Source of the DNA: Photobacterium chitinilyticum
Lineage (GTDB): Bacteria; Pseudomonadota; Gammaproteobacteria; Enterobacterales; Vibrionaceae
Direction: 5' to 3'
Assembly (NCBI RefSeq): GCF_004104355.1
Contig: NZ_RJLM01000002.1
Location: 611,385 to 675,384 of the forward strand
Length of the DNA stretch: 64,000 nt
Part shown: positions 35,639 to 45,315 of the stretch, in pieces
Layout of the letters: the number at the start of each line of letters is the position of its first letter
How positions within the stretch are numbered: position 1 is the stretch's first letter
Notes under the pieces: generated by a model
Database searches by the model: none
What the model was told of the DNA's origin: nothing
Seen by the model: only the letters and a program-made list of their open reading frames with translations
Made by a program: the position numbers and the translations under genes

Positions 35639-38491
35639 GTGACGAATGCTTGTCTGGATGATTATGACGTTGAAGAAATGCTGGCAAAGGTGCACTCCGA
35701 TGTTACCCACCTGGAATATGAGTGCAAGAAAGAAAAGCCGGAATGGAGCGATGTTGCTAAGGCATTTCCCGGTCTGAATTCGATTGAGATCGAATGTTAC
35801 AGTTATAGGGCAGACAAGAGCCGATTAATCGATGCTGACTTTTTCGTTCATTTTCCTGCTCTGAAGCAACTGATCGTAAGAGGTTGCTCTGTAAAACTAG
35901 AGGGAGTGGATCCTGCCAATCTCTCTCAGCTGGAAAAAGTGAATATTTCTTCAGTGCTGGATGCGGAATATCTCAGTGTGTTTGGTGATCTTCCTAAGCT
36001 GACTCACTTGAAAGTGTCCGTACAAGGCAAGTCTCTGGTATTTGAGGCGATATCGGCATCGGTGCTTGAATCAGTGAATTTTGATCTACCATCGGTGGAA
36101 TTGTTGGATATCGATCTTAAGGCTGTCAACTCCCTGCGTAAGCTAGATCTTAATGATGAAAGCTATCATTTCGACAAGGATACTCAGCTTTCGGTGAAGC
36201 GGTTAAGCTTGCCTGATAGTCTGGATGAGCTGAGACTGTCGCTGCCTTGTGTGGATGGTTTGCCCGATAGCATGTTGGGTGATATTCCACATATGAGCAA
36301 GCTGGAGGTGTACATCACGGCAGCGACGTTGCCGGAAAAGATGTTCGGGAATCTGCTTTCTGTCGATGAGCTAACAATTAGGCTCAAAAAGCCGACGCCA
36401 TCCTTGCCGGCTGGGCTGTTTTCTCAACTGAAGCGTGTTGATCGTTTGTCTCTTCACTTGAGCAACAGCCCATGTAACATCGCTTGTCTGTTACATGATG
36501 AGCTGACGGTTACAGAGTTAGCGTTGAGTAATGCCGAAGGGGTAATGAGCGGCTTAGAACAGGTAAAGCAGCCCGCCCTTGAAAAGATCGATTTATTTGG
36601 TGTTTCCATTGATGATTTGGGTTTTCTCAATCTTTGCTCCAAGTTACAACGTTTGTCACTAGGCTATATTCAAGGTTTGATGGATTCAGCGGTATTTCCA
36701 CAGCTACCGAATCTTAAAGAGCTGGCTTTATATCATTGCGATGGTACTGAACTGCACCCTGCAATCCGGACATTGAGTCAGGTTGAGCAGCTCACTATTC
36801 AAACGTGTCGATTGCAGACGCTTGGTGATCTCTCTGCAATGAGCTCGCTTGAGAAGGTATTCATCGACGATGTCTCTATGAACCGATATCCGGCGAATCC
36901 GCCGGAGTTGAGCGGGTTGCTTACTCTGCCTGCGTTCAAGTCTCTGGAGTTGACGATCAACCCTGAAGAAGAAGGTTATAACCTTGATGCTCTTGCCGGT
37001 CTTCCATCAGGGAGTAGCGTTGAAATTAGTCTGTATGAGAGCGGACGTCGCAGTGAGATGCTACAAAAACAGCTGGCGATATTAATTAATGCTGACCTGA
37101 CGGCAGACCAAAAACGTAATTATTGGCGACAGTTATTTCCGCTTAAATTCCCTCGTGAATTGCCAACAATGGATGGGCGTTTCTACCTGACCTTTATGGA
37201 GGGACGCTATACACCGTTTAAAAAACAGGTGTTGGCATGGTTGCGACAGGTAGCCGAGTCATCCGTGGCCAAGCGTCCGCTGGACAGTAATAGCTGTATA
37301 TTTATTTGCGGTCGCAGTAGCTTCAAATCGACGGAAATTAAAGCCAAGTCGGCTGAGCTTGGTTTTAGCATCAGCAAAAAGCTGGATGATAAGGTTACTC
37401 ATATTCTGCTTGGTAGCAATCCGAAAGGTACAGCAGCGATTGATCCTGAACAGCACCTGTTGGTTGACGATACCGCCTTGCAGCAGTTTTTTCAGCAGGA
37501 AGCGCCACAGTTTCTGCAGCAGGAAAGTGCCGTGGATAGCGGCATGATTGACAGCGTGCTGGAAATGCTGAATTCACCGGATGAAGCATCTCATCGGGTT
37601 GCGATTGAGATGCTGGCTCAGGGTGGTGTTACCAGCGCAATGTTGATGCCGCTGTTTTTGATCCTCAAGATGACTTCAGACAACGGCCTTCGTGCCCAGA
37701 TCAAGGCTCTGTTGGCGGGCCATGGCAGTGAATTATTCCAGATGGCAGTCAATGATCGCATTTTATTTAATACGGTACGGGGCGATAACGGTGAAGGCTG
37801 GGTTGTAGGTGAAGGGCCTATGTTCAAAAAGCTTAAGGGCCAGCTTAAAAAATGGGGGCCAGAACTTTGTTTTGATTTTGCCAAGCACTATTTTGACCGT
37901 TACGGAGAAGGCCTGTTATTGATCCTTACGCAGAAAGAAGACTCACCTCAGCGTCTTGCCATCATTAGTGAATTGGTTGAAGGGGAGTGCCTGAACTGGA
38001 ATAAAGGCTGTGGTTTCAATGGTCAGTTAGAAGGTGCCAGCGAAAAGCGGATGACTGATAGTCATCGTTTTCCGGATATCTATATGCAGCACCAGAATAT
38101 GTTGGGAGAACCTAAAACCCGTCTGCCGAAGACCTTGCCGGTTTCGTCTAAAATTACCGAGCTAAATTTGAGCAACTGTTATCTCGGTGCTTTGCCATTT
38201 GGCATTGAGCTGTATACCGATGTGACTAAGTTGAGTCTTCGTTTTAACCACCTTGAGGATCTGCCGGCTAAATTGGTCAAGCTGACCGAGCTTGAAGAGC
38301 TGGATTTATCCTATAACCATTTTGATGAGTTCCCTAAGGTACTGTTCAAACTCAAGAAATTGAAACGATTAGATTTCCGTCGTCCGAGCCAGCCAGACTA
38401 CCGGACAGGCTATGGCAGTGATTATGAATCGGTAGCCGTACCACAGGCATTTCGTGATGCCTTCCCGGATTGTGAAATTCAGGAAGATTAA
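35639..38491 (+). CDS. LRR/BRCT-domain protein B, paralog of A
   Basis: The 950-residue product has the same architecture as the preceding protein. It has N-terminal leucine-rich repeats, a BRCT-like domain at about 550-620 (CIFICGRSSFKSTEIKAKSA, then THILLGSNPKG), a helical middle (SVLEMLNSPDEASHRVAIEM) and C-terminal repeats ending in KKLKRLDFRR. The central and C-terminal parts align closely with protein A, while the N-terminal repeats have diverged. This fits a tandem duplication with changing recognition surface. The start is GTG with AAGGA upstream. The gap to gene A is 74 bases and a strong terminator follows, so both form one operon. Confidence 0.8.
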   Translation: MTNACLDDYDVEEMLAKVHSDVTHLEYECKKEKPEWSDVAKAFPGLNSIEIECYSYRADKSRLIDADFFVHFPALKQLIVRGCSVKLEGVDPANLSQLEKVNISSVLDAEYLSVFGDLPKLTHLKVSVQGKSLVFEAISASVLESVNFDLPSVELLDIDLKAVNSLRKLDLNDESYHFDKDTQLSVKRLSLPDSLDELRLSLPCVDGLPDSMLGDIPHMSKLEVYITAATLPEKMFGNLLSVDELTIRLKKPTPSLPAGLFSQLKRVDRLSLHLSNSPCNIACLLHDELTVTELALSNAEGVMSGLEQVKQPALEKIDLFGVSIDDLGFLNLCSKLQRLSLGYIQGLMDSAVFPQLPNLKELALYHCDGTELHPAIRTLSQVEQLTIQTCRLQTLGDLSAMSSLEKVFIDDVSMNRYPANPPELSGLLTLPAFKSLELTINPEEEGYNLDALAGLPSGSSVEISLYESGRRSEMLQKQLAILINADLTADQKRNYWRQLFPLKFPRELPTMDGRFYLTFMEGRYTPFKKQVLAWLRQVAESSVAKRPLDSNSCIFICGRSSFKSTEIKAKSAELGFSISKKLDDKVTHILLGSNPKGTAAIDPEQHLLVDDTALQQFFQQEAPQFLQQESAVDSGMIDSVLEMLNSPDEASHRVAIEMLAQGGVTSAMLMPLFLILKMTSDNGLRAQIKALLAGHGSELFQMAVNDRILFNTVRGDNGEGWVVGEGPMFKKLKGQLKKWGPELCFDFAKHYFDRYGEGLLLILTQKEDSPQRLAIISELVEGECLNWNKGCGFNGQLEGASEKRMTDSHRFPDIYMQHQNMLGEPKTRLPKTLPVSSKITELNLSNCYLGALPFGIELYTDVTKLSLRFNHLEDLPAKLVKLTELEELDLSYNHFDEFPKVLFKLKKLKRLDFRRPSQPDYRTGYGSDYESVAVPQAFRDAFPDCEIQED

Positions 38492-38502
38492 TGCTAAGTA
38501 AG

Positions 38503-38524
38503 AGGGGCTTTGTAGCCCCTTTTT
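38503..38524 (+). terminator. Rho-independent terminator of the LRR/BRCT operon
   Basis: AGGGGCT and AGCCCCT form a 7-bp stem around TTTG followed by a T-run. It overlaps the end of the convergent GNAT gene. Confidence 0.9.
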
Positions 38525-38946
38525 CAAATGACTATTTTATGACAAGTTTTTTCCAGACTCACTTTTAATTCAGTTATGTCAATAATCCATTGTTTGTTGT
38601 TAATTTTTCTAAAACCCAATTTTTTTGCAAAATCAGCTAAATTGTCATTGGCACCTTCGATACCGACTTTATTCGTTTGATATTTATTTGACACCTTAAC
38701 TATAAATTTAAGTAAATCCGTACCGTGCCCTATACGGGTATGCTTAAAACCTATTTTTGCAATTACGATAGTATCTGGTTTCCACAAGTCAGTATTAGGT
38801 TTAAATCTAAAATATAAATCAAAGAGCTTCCTGCTGGCATCAACAGTGAACATATTTGAGGTGGCTGGGCAGGTTTTGTAGCTAAATCTCTCCATGAGAT
38901 AAACATTGAGATCACGGCAAAAAAGTTGAATTTCCTTATTTGACAT
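38524..38946 (-). CDS. GNAT-fold acetyltransferase-like protein
   Basis: The 140-residue protein shows the GNAT core. A beta strand (TIVIAKIGF) is followed by the acetyl-CoA pyrophosphate loop region HTRIGHGTDLLKFIVKVSN, the NDNLADFAKKLGF helix and a final strand. The loop (R-I-G-H-G-T) matches the Q/RxxGxG/A pattern. The start at 38946 has AAGGAA upstream; 11 further in-frame codons upstream are less likely. A strong Fur box lies 130 bases upstream, so iron control is possible. The substrate is unknown. Confidence 0.65.
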   Translation of the reverse strand: MSNKEIQLFCRDLNVYLMERFSYKTCPATSNMFTVDASRKLFDLYFRFKPNTDLWKPDTIVIAKIGFKHTRIGHGTDLLKFIVKVSNKYQTNKVGIEGANDNLADFAKKLGFRKINNKQWIIDITELKVSLEKTCHKIVI

Positions 38947-39072
38947 CACAGGTTCCTTCTTCTGACCAACACCGCACACAAGTTACGCTTTGATAAAGCA
39001 TTAAATGAGATCATTACTGCTCAATGCAATTAACTGTAAGGGGCAGCTAACGTACATATAAAGGTGGTCGGT

Positions 39073-39091
39073 GTCAATGATAATCATTATC
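39073..39091. promoter_or_regulatory. Fur box
   Basis: GTCAATGATAATCATTATC matches 17 of 19 positions of the Fur consensus (GATAATGATAATCATTATC). It lies in the 38947-39441 gap, 127 bases before the GNAT gene and 350 bases before the MupG-like gene. It predicts iron repression of one or both, more likely the nearer. Nothing else is recognisable in this gap. Confidence 0.7.
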
Positions 39092-39441
39092 AATTGAAGT
39101 GTGGCAGAGTTTTTTTGCTTGAGCACTACTCCATTTATCTAACTAACAATAAACTGATAATTATGTAATTTCGTGCATCATTGTTTATATAGTTGCGAAC
39201 TGCCCCGAAGAAATGCGCGTTTACCATTGTCCGGGTTTGATGGTAATTGTGATCTTTGTTGTTTCAGGACAAACTGTTTTCAAAAATTAATCTCTTGAAA
39301 ATCTTATTTTGTCATGTGTTTATTTTGGTTTGTGGTTGGTAAATACAGGGCTGGTTGAGGGGCGATGAAGCCATACAATAAGTGCAACAGGCATTGTTGA
39401 TAATTTTGAAAATTAAGCAGTTAAATTAAGGAATAGAATTA

Positions 39442-40530
39442 ATGAGAAAGTTGGGTATATCCGTTTATCCTGAGCTGGCAAGTCTCGAGCGTAATAAAGA
39501 ATATATCGAAACTGCGGCCAAATATGGCTTTAGCCGTATCTTTACCTGTTTACTGTCTGTTGATGGTAATAAAGAGCAGATCATCTCAGAATTTAAGGAC
39601 ATGGTATTGTGCGCCAAAGAGCATGGTTTTGAAGTTATTGCTGATGTTGCGCCGTGTATTTTTAAGGAACTTGGAATTAGCTACGAAGACCTGAGCTTCT
39701 TTAATGAGATGGGGGTTGACGGTATTCGTTTGGATGAAGGGTTCACAGGTAATGAAGAAGCCCTGATGACGTTTAATCCATATGGCTTGAAAATCGAGCT
39801 TAATGTCAGTGTTGCAAATGGCTACTTAGACAACATCCTGTCTTTCCATCCAGATACCGATTACCTGATAGGTTGTCACAATTTCTATCCTAAACGCCGC
39901 TCTGGCTTGACCCGTGCCCACTTTATTGCCGGATCTAAGATTTATAAAAAGCATGGCTTGCGAGTTGCTGCTTTCGTTGGTTCGAGTGTTGAAGATGCAA
40001 AAGGACCTTGGCCGTTGGCCGATGGACTGTGTACCATCGAAGAGCACCGTGACCTGCCTATTGATGTGCAAGCCAAAGATTTGTTCTATACCGGACTGGT
40101 TGATGATGTAATTATTGCCAACTGCTTCCCAAGTGAAGAGGAGCTGAAGAAGCTGGGCGAGTTACACAAAGGGCTAGTAACGCTAGATATCGAGCTGGAA
40201 GTAGAGCTGAATGACGATGAAGAAATTATTGTTTTTGAAGAGCTGCATTTCTTTCGAGGAGATTGTGGAGAATATACTATTCGCTCCACCATGCCTCGTC
40301 TTAAGTTTAAAGATGCAGTGATCCCAGAGAAAAATGCCCGCACAATCTGTAAGGGAGATGTAATCCTCGAGAATGTGAATTCGCCACGTTATAAAGGTGA
40401 GCTGCATATTGCTTTGGTGGATTTTGAAAATGATGGCAACAGTAATGTCATTGGCCGTGTAACCGATACCAATTTGTGTTTCCTAGAGCAAATTAAACCT
40501 TGGCAGAAGTTTAAGCTGTCAAAAGCGTAA
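39442..40530 (+). CDS. MupG/DUF871-family TIM-barrel protein
   Basis: The 362-residue protein begins RKLGISVYPELASLERNKEY and has the DUF871 layout. A TIM barrel covers about residues 1-235 with GVDGIRLDEGFTG and CHNFYPKRRSGL. A C-terminal beta domain of about 120 residues ends with the QIKPWQKFKL region. In Staphylococcus, MupG is a 6-phospho-N-acetylmuramidase in cell-wall sugar recovery; phosphoglycosidase activity is therefore the best guess. No PTS or murQ gene lies nearby, so the substrate is uncertain. It is monocistronic. Confidence 0.8.
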   Translation: MRKLGISVYPELASLERNKEYIETAAKYGFSRIFTCLLSVDGNKEQIISEFKDMVLCAKEHGFEVIADVAPCIFKELGISYEDLSFFNEMGVDGIRLDEGFTGNEEALMTFNPYGLKIELNVSVANGYLDNILSFHPDTDYLIGCHNFYPKRRSGLTRAHFIAGSKIYKKHGLRVAAFVGSSVEDAKGPWPLADGLCTIEEHRDLPIDVQAKDLFYTGLVDDVIIANCFPSEEELKKLGELHKGLVTLDIELEVELNDDEEIIVFEELHFFRGDCGEYTIRSTMPRLKFKDAVIPEKNARTICKGDVILENVNSPRYKGELHIALVDFENDGNSNVIGRVTDTNLCFLEQIKPWQKFKLSKA

Positions 40531-40548
40531 CTCTGTTTAGGCTTGAAT

Positions 40549-40585
40549 AACACATGGCGTTGTATCTGATGACGTCATGTGTTTT
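40549..40585 (+). terminator. Hairpin after the MupG-like gene
   Basis: AACACATG and CATGTGTT form an 8-bp stem with a 19-base loop that contains TGATGACGTCA, followed by TTTAT. Terminator function is likely. The remaining bases to 40910 are AT-rich with no gene. Confidence 0.5.
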
Positions 40586-40910
40586 ATAAAATAAGGAGTT
40601 TTTTAAATTTACTGCAAATATAATATTACAATTTATTCATAAAATGTCTCATTTATTAAAATAAACCTCATTACTAAAATCACCGTAAATCGATTTACTC
40701 TGAGAGTCTCATTAATTAATTATTGTCGTATGCCAAAAAGGGTGACAATTATATGCTACTAATTGTGAGTAAGTTAACAGTAATGTATCAAAAACATGAG
40801 TTTCATTGTGTCAGTTATTCATCCTATGTCATAATTTTATATGACAAAAGATAGATGCCAGATTGGCATTAATACCCGCCATAAAAGTAGTAAAATAAAG
40901 GCTTATTTAG

Positions 40911-42983
40911 ATGAATTTAACAATAAAAGCGAAACTGACGCTTATTGTATGCACCTCTATGCTTATTATAAGTGCATTTTTTATTTTCAGTTTGATTAAC
41001 ACAGAAGAATCGGTGCTCAGGGCTGAAGAGAATAATGTCAGTGATAAGGTGGAAAAATTATTAAATGACAATTTAAAAGGTCAGGTTGATACAGTTACCC
41101 AGTCTCTAGCTAGCTATTATGAAAATTCAAAGCAAGAAAATATTAAGGCAGAGCTTGCGACTGAAATTGATGAGTTTAGAAAGACCATTGATAGTATTTA
41201 TGCTCACAGTGCTTCTGTTGACGAAGCAAAAGCCAGTGTTTATGCATTTATTAATGGGTATTTGTGGAATAATGGCCGTTATCTTTTTGCCTATGATGCT
41301 ACATCGATAGTTAACAAGGCCAACGGGATTAATACCAGTATCATCGGAACCAGTTCTTTTGATGCAACGGATAAGAAAGGCATCTATTATGCTAGAAATA
41401 TCGTTAATGTAGCCAAAAACAATACTGTTGGGTTTACCAGCTATTATTTTTCAAACCCGGCAACCAACACAATTGAAGAAAAGCTGACCGTCTCTTTTTA
41501 CTTTAAGCCGTTAAACTTGGTAATTGCCACCGGTGAGTATATCAGCACCTTGCGCAAAGACGAGCTTCAGGCTGCCATTAATACAGTAAGCTCAACGGCT
41601 TATGGGCAAAATGGTTATTTTTGGATACAAGATCAAGATGGCACTATCCTTGCCCATCCTAAAGCATCTATTGTGGGTACGGCCCTTTCTACGACCACTA
41701 AAATAGCCAATGGTATGAAGGGCAAATCTGAAGCGTTTGTTAAAATTGCCTATGAAAATCCGACGACCCAAAAAACTGAAAATAAAATCACCTATGCCAG
41801 AAAAGTTTTCCCTGAATGGGGGTGGACGATTGTTACCGGTGCTTATGAGAGTGATATCGTTAGCATTAAGGATGGATTGACCAAAGCCACGGCTGAGATT
41901 TTTAATGATAAAGTGTATGAAAGTATCGTGACAGCCACTGTACTTTTGATTGTTTCTCTGTTGGTCGTATGGTGGGCAATTAATACTATAGTTAAAGGCC
42001 TGATTGAGCTTAAAGCTCGAATTGATACCTTATCGACTGGTGAAGCGGACCTAACCTCACGTATTGAAATCACCTCTAATGACGAGGTGGGTGATATCGG
42101 AAACTCGGTTAACAATTTTATTATTTATTTGCAATCTATGATATTGGAGATCTCGCAAGCATCAACTCATATAACAGATGGGATTAAACAACTAAATCAG
42201 CAGTCAGAGCGAAATAACAACGCGTTAATTAGCCATGCTTCTGAGACAGATCAGGTTGTTGCGGCTATTACAGAAATGAGCTCGACGGCTGAGACTGTTG
42301 CCCAGAGTGCAACGGAGACGGCTGAAAATACACAGAAAGCCAATGATGAAGCGATGCTGTCAAAAGATACAGTGCTTGAGGCATCTAGCAGTGTGATTTC
42401 GTTGGTTGATGAAGTCGGTACAGCATCATCAAGTATTAATACTATGAGTGAGAATACTCAGCAAATTGTCAGTGTCTTAGGTGTGATTGGTGAAATTGCC
42501 GAGCAAACTAATCTGCTGGCATTGAATGCTGCTATCGAAGCTGCACGTGCTGGTGAGCAAGGACGAGGCTTTGCGGTTGTTGCCGATGAGGTGCGTTCGT
42601 TAGCTGCCCGTACCCAGACGAGTACTGCGGAAATCAATGAGATATTAACGAAATTGCAGCAGGATGCAGCTAACGCTGTTGCCGCAATGGAAGTGACAAA
42701 AAGAAGTTGTGAACGAACGGCTGATAATACAGCTCATGTAACAGACAGTTTGGATGCTATGACTAACTCGATTGTAGAAATCAATGATTTAAGCACTCAA
42801 ATAGCGACAGCTTCCGAGGAACAGAGCTCGGTAACCGAAGAAGTCAGCCGTAATATGAGCAATATTCGCGATATGGTCCATGAGTTGACTCAAAACGGAC
42901 AAGCGACGGTAGATAGTACGCAAGACTTGGCGGCAGCCAATGCCCAGTTGGGAGCGCTGGTGAGTAAGTTTAAGCTACAGTAA
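40911..42983 (+). CDS. Methyl-accepting chemotaxis protein with double Cache-2-type sensor
   Basis: The 690-residue chemoreceptor has a first membrane helix at about 9-30 and a long periplasmic region. Two Cache-2-like repeats are visible ([14 protein letters not shown], and [20 protein letters not shown]), each followed by a W/VV-TGxY element. The second membrane helix is at about 343-362, then HAMP and a signalling domain with the hairpin tip [20 protein letters not shown]. It ends in LVSKFKLQ. Single Cache-2 domains often bind small carboxylates; the ligand is unknown. It is monocistronic. Confidence 0.92.
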   Translation: MNLTIKAKLTLIVCTSMLIISAFFIFSLINTEESVLRAEENNVSDKVEKLLNDNLKGQVDTVTQSLASYYENSKQENIKAELATEIDEFRKTIDSIYAHSASVDEAKASVYAFINGYLWNNGRYLFAYDATSIVNKANGINTSIIGTSSFDATDKKGIYYARNIVNVAKNNTVGFTSYYFSNPATNTIEEKLTVSFYFKPLNLVIATGEYISTLRKDELQAAINTVSSTAYGQNGYFWIQDQDGTILAHPKASIVGTALSTTTKIANGMKGKSEAFVKIAYENPTTQKTENKITYARKVFPEWGWTIVTGAYESDIVSIKDGLTKATAEIFNDKVYESIVTATVLLIVSLLVVWWAINTIVKGLIELKARIDTLSTGEADLTSRIEITSNDEVGDIGNSVNNFIIYLQSMILEISQASTHITDGIKQLNQQSERNNNALISHASETDQVVAAITEMSSTAETVAQSATETAENTQKANDEAMLSKDTVLEASSSVISLVDEVGTASSSINTMSENTQQIVSVLGVIGEIAEQTNLLALNAAIEAARAGEQGRGFAVVADEVRSLAARTQTSTAEINEILTKLQQDAANAVAAMEVTKRSCERTADNTAHVTDSLDAMTNSIVEINDLSTQIATASEEQSSVTEEVSRNMSNIRDMVHELTQNGQATVDSTQDLAAANAQLGALVSKFKLQ

Positions 42984-43018
42984 AGATCTGTACTGACGAA
43001 AAAGCCGATCATCTGAAG

Positions 43019-43243
43019 TGACCCCAGTAAGTTGGACATTTTAGTTAAGTGGCTTTAAGGCCTGCTCTCGATATTCTATCGGGGTCAGGCCTTTTAGGTT
43101 TATCTTAATTCGTTCCGTTTCGTATTGTAATACTCGATATACTCTTCAATCCTTTCTATCAGTTCATCGGCATTTTTTAAGCTCTGCATTAGTGTTAAGT
43201 GAATATGACGATAACCGTAGCGCCCTTTATGTTCATGGTTGGC
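43019..43243 (-). mobile_element. IS3-family (IS150-like) remnant
   Basis: Read on the minus strand, this region encodes NHEHKGRYGYRHIHLTL, joined after an internal deletion to SLKNADELIERIEEYIEYYN and, after a frameshift, to INLKGLTPIEYREQALKPLN and a stop (43041). These are the start and the end of an IS150-like transposase OrfB. The element's end (TGACCCCAGTAAGTTGGACA) lies at 43019-43038. It is dead and internally deleted, and its inner edge touches the stop codon of the DoxX-like gene. Confidence 0.75.
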
Positions 43244-43780
43244 TTAAAAATCAGTTATACGCTTAGCCCACTTATTTTCAGTCAACCATTTTGGAAACGT
43301 TTCGGGTGTGTAAAGAAATACTGAAATCCATAGCATTGCCATCACTGAGCCAGAGGGAATTGCCCAAGCAAAACCGTCAGCAGTGGTTGGTAGGTGAGTC
43401 GCTATAGCACCGCCACAAAGAGCAATCGCGAATAGAACACCTAGTTTATAAGTATGTCGGTAAACAACGAGAAGACCAATAGACGCTTCCATCACACCCG
43501 TATATTTGAATAGATAAAGTAGGTTGTATTGAGTAAAGTTAGCTTCCATTGGAGCAAGACCAATAACTTTCCCCATGCCACTAAAGAACAGTGTAAAGCC
43601 TGCAATGATCGCGAAGATTCTTCCCACCTTTTGTGCATTGGTAGGGAGTACCTGAAAATCCTTTAGGAAACCACACATGTAAAATACACCAAAAGTGACA
43701 GTAGCTACTGCGTAGAATGCCATAATTGCAATGGTTGCTGACATCGCTTCGTTGCCCGCGAATAGATGAAATAGATCCAT
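43244..43780 (-). CDS. DoxX-like membrane protein
   Basis: The 178-residue protein has four main membrane helices and the DoxX-like pattern FFSGMGKVIGLAP followed by YTGVMEASIGLLVVYR and GGAIATHL. The family is linked in places to quinone or redox stress, but the function here is unknown. It is divergent from a MarR-type regulator, a usual arrangement for DoxX genes. Its stop codon abuts the IS3 remnant, so the last residues (KWAKRITDF) might have been altered by the insertion. Confidence 0.7.
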   Translation of the reverse strand: MDLFHLFAGNEAMSATIAIMAFYAVATVTFGVFYMCGFLKDFQVLPTNAQKVGRIFAIIAGFTLFFSGMGKVIGLAPMEANFTQYNLLYLFKYTGVMEASIGLLVVYRHTYKLGVLFAIALCGGAIATHLPTTADGFAWAIPSGSVMAMLWISVFLYTPETFPKWLTENKWAKRITDF

Positions 43781-43874
43781 AATATACCTATGTTAATAAT
43801 GGTTAAGTGGGTGACGGCTCTCTAGTCACACATCGTGATAGCTCATCGAAAACAATATTAGATTTGATCATGTG

Positions 43875-43903
43875 GTTGACATTGTCAACTACATTCTTAA
43901 AAT
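43875..43903 (+). promoter_or_regulatory. MarR-type operator overlapping a promoter
   Basis: GTTGACATTGTCAAC (43875-43889) is a 15-base palindrome whose left part is a perfect -35 box TTGACA. After 16 bases comes TAAAAT. A regulator bound here would block the promoter of the marR gene at 44008 and possibly of the divergent DoxX gene. Confidence 0.6.
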
Positions 43904-44007
43904 GTACACCATGCTTGTATGATACGCTGATGAGTAAATCGAGAAGTGGGCGTTCTACACTAGTGAAGCACATTTACTTAAACAAATTAATCAGTTGAGG
44001 CTTTATT

Positions 44008-44433
44008 GTGGTTAATGCGAATGCGAGAAATTTATTTGATTTAATGCAACTCTATCGGTCTAAAATGAAAAAGGCGGTAGGGACGAAAGAGTTAAATCTG
44101 AATGCCATGCATATTCAGTGTATGCGGCTTATTCAAGAAGCCCATCACTGTACAGCAAATGCTATCGGGCAAGGTTTAGATAGAGATAAATCACAAATCT
44201 CTTTGGTGGTTAAAGATATGGCTAAGAAGGGGTGGATTGAATTTTTACCTAATCCACAAGACAAACGAAGTAAGTTGATAGAGCTAACTTCTCTCGGGGA
44301 GAGCTTGCTAGCCAAAGTCGCAACAGAAGAAACTTTGGTTGGCGATATAATGAAACAAGGGTTAAGTGCAAAGGAGATCGAACTGTTCGACAAAGTTGTC
44401 CTAGCCATGAAACATAACCTAAAGAACTCATAG
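44008..44433 (+). CDS. MarR-family regulator
   Basis: The 141-residue winged-helix protein has the recognition helix near ANAIGQGLDRDKSQISLVVKD and the wing NPQDKRSKLIELT, as in MarR. It starts at GTG with GAGG upstream. The palindrome at the -35 box suggests autorepression and control of the divergent DoxX-like gene. Confidence 0.85.
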   Translation: MVNANARNLFDLMQLYRSKMKKAVGTKELNLNAMHIQCMRLIQEAHHCTANAIGQGLDRDKSQISLVVKDMAKKGWIEFLPNPQDKRSKLIELTSLGESLLAKVATEETLVGDIMKQGLSAKEIELFDKVVLAMKHNLKNS

Positions 44434-44441
44434 GATAGAAC

Positions 44442-44990
44442 TTGTCGATGATCCGAAGGCCATTACTCCAATGTGGGAAACTTGAAACAGTAAATAAATT
44501 TGATTCCAAATATGCGATTGGAAACGAAGTTTATTTTTTTGATTGTCACAAATTGCAGCCAGATTGGATCAAACACCAATTTGTCCATAAAGGGATCGTT
44601 AAAGGTGTTTATCGAAAACACCGAAGCATCAACACTATCTACAAGGTTTATTTTCCTTATGTTCGATGTTGGAAATTCATTCCTGAGAATGAATTAGAAA
44701 GAGATTTTCTTGGTATTGGTCAGCAGTGCTCGTGGGGACAACTTGAGAACATATCTGCTGATGGAATGTTAGTAACAGTGACGAAGCTTAATACCTTGAG
44801 ACCAATTGTCGAGGAGGCTGTATGTTGTCTTCGTCGTGAGGCGAGGGAGTATTTGTATTTTCAACGGCGGCTGTATATCGCTTTAAAAGATAACCGTATT
44901 CATCTCAAAATCAGTGTAGATAAAACGGGTATTGAGTTTCGTCTTTTCGGTAAGTCTATTTCCCATGAACAGGCATTATCGTTGGAATAG
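44442..44990 (+). CDS. Hypothetical protein
   Basis: This 182-residue protein is not recognised. It is basic and rich in Lys, Arg and aromatic residues, with no membrane helix or signal peptide. The start is TTG at 44442 or ATG at 44448, only eight to 14 bases after the marR stop, so it may be co-transcribed with the regulator. Confidence 0.5.
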   Translation: MSMIRRPLLQCGKLETVNKFDSKYAIGNEVYFFDCHKLQPDWIKHQFVHKGIVKGVYRKHRSINTIYKVYFPYVRCWKFIPENELERDFLGIGQQCSWGQLENISADGMLVTVTKLNTLRPIVEEAVCCLRREAREYLYFQRRLYIALKDNRIHLKISVDKTGIEFRLFGKSISHEQALSLE

Positions 44991-45315
44991 CTAGCAGGAG
45001 TTTATGCACTTAAGTAGGCTTTGTATGAGGATCTACTTGATCCAAATATGTTCAATCTTTCATCTGGTTAAACAGGTGCAGTTCATGACAAAAATAACCT
45101 ACAGATTTTCAACATTTCAAGATACTCTTCTAATTTGAATTAACCTTGTTGGATTTTTTACTCTAGGACGGTTTCGTCTTTTTTCGACATCACAGAAATG
45201 GTCTAGCTATTTTTTCTATAAACAACTAAACCCATTGACGTATTGAATGTGGTATATCCCTTCAACGATACGACCATCAGAAGCAATGATGCCAGAAATA
45301 CAACAGAGCCATGCA
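44991..45315. other. Intergenic, no gene seen
   Basis: The only structure found is a small hairpin (GACG GTTT CGTC at about 45168-45179) followed by six Ts. It could be a weak terminator. No promoter or coding frame was recognised. Confidence 0.4.

Noticed and set aside
39206-39219. CCCCGAAGAAATGC, shared with the 15-base addition of cassette X
   Set aside because: Fourteen bases without any other cassette feature nearby are not enough to call a remnant.
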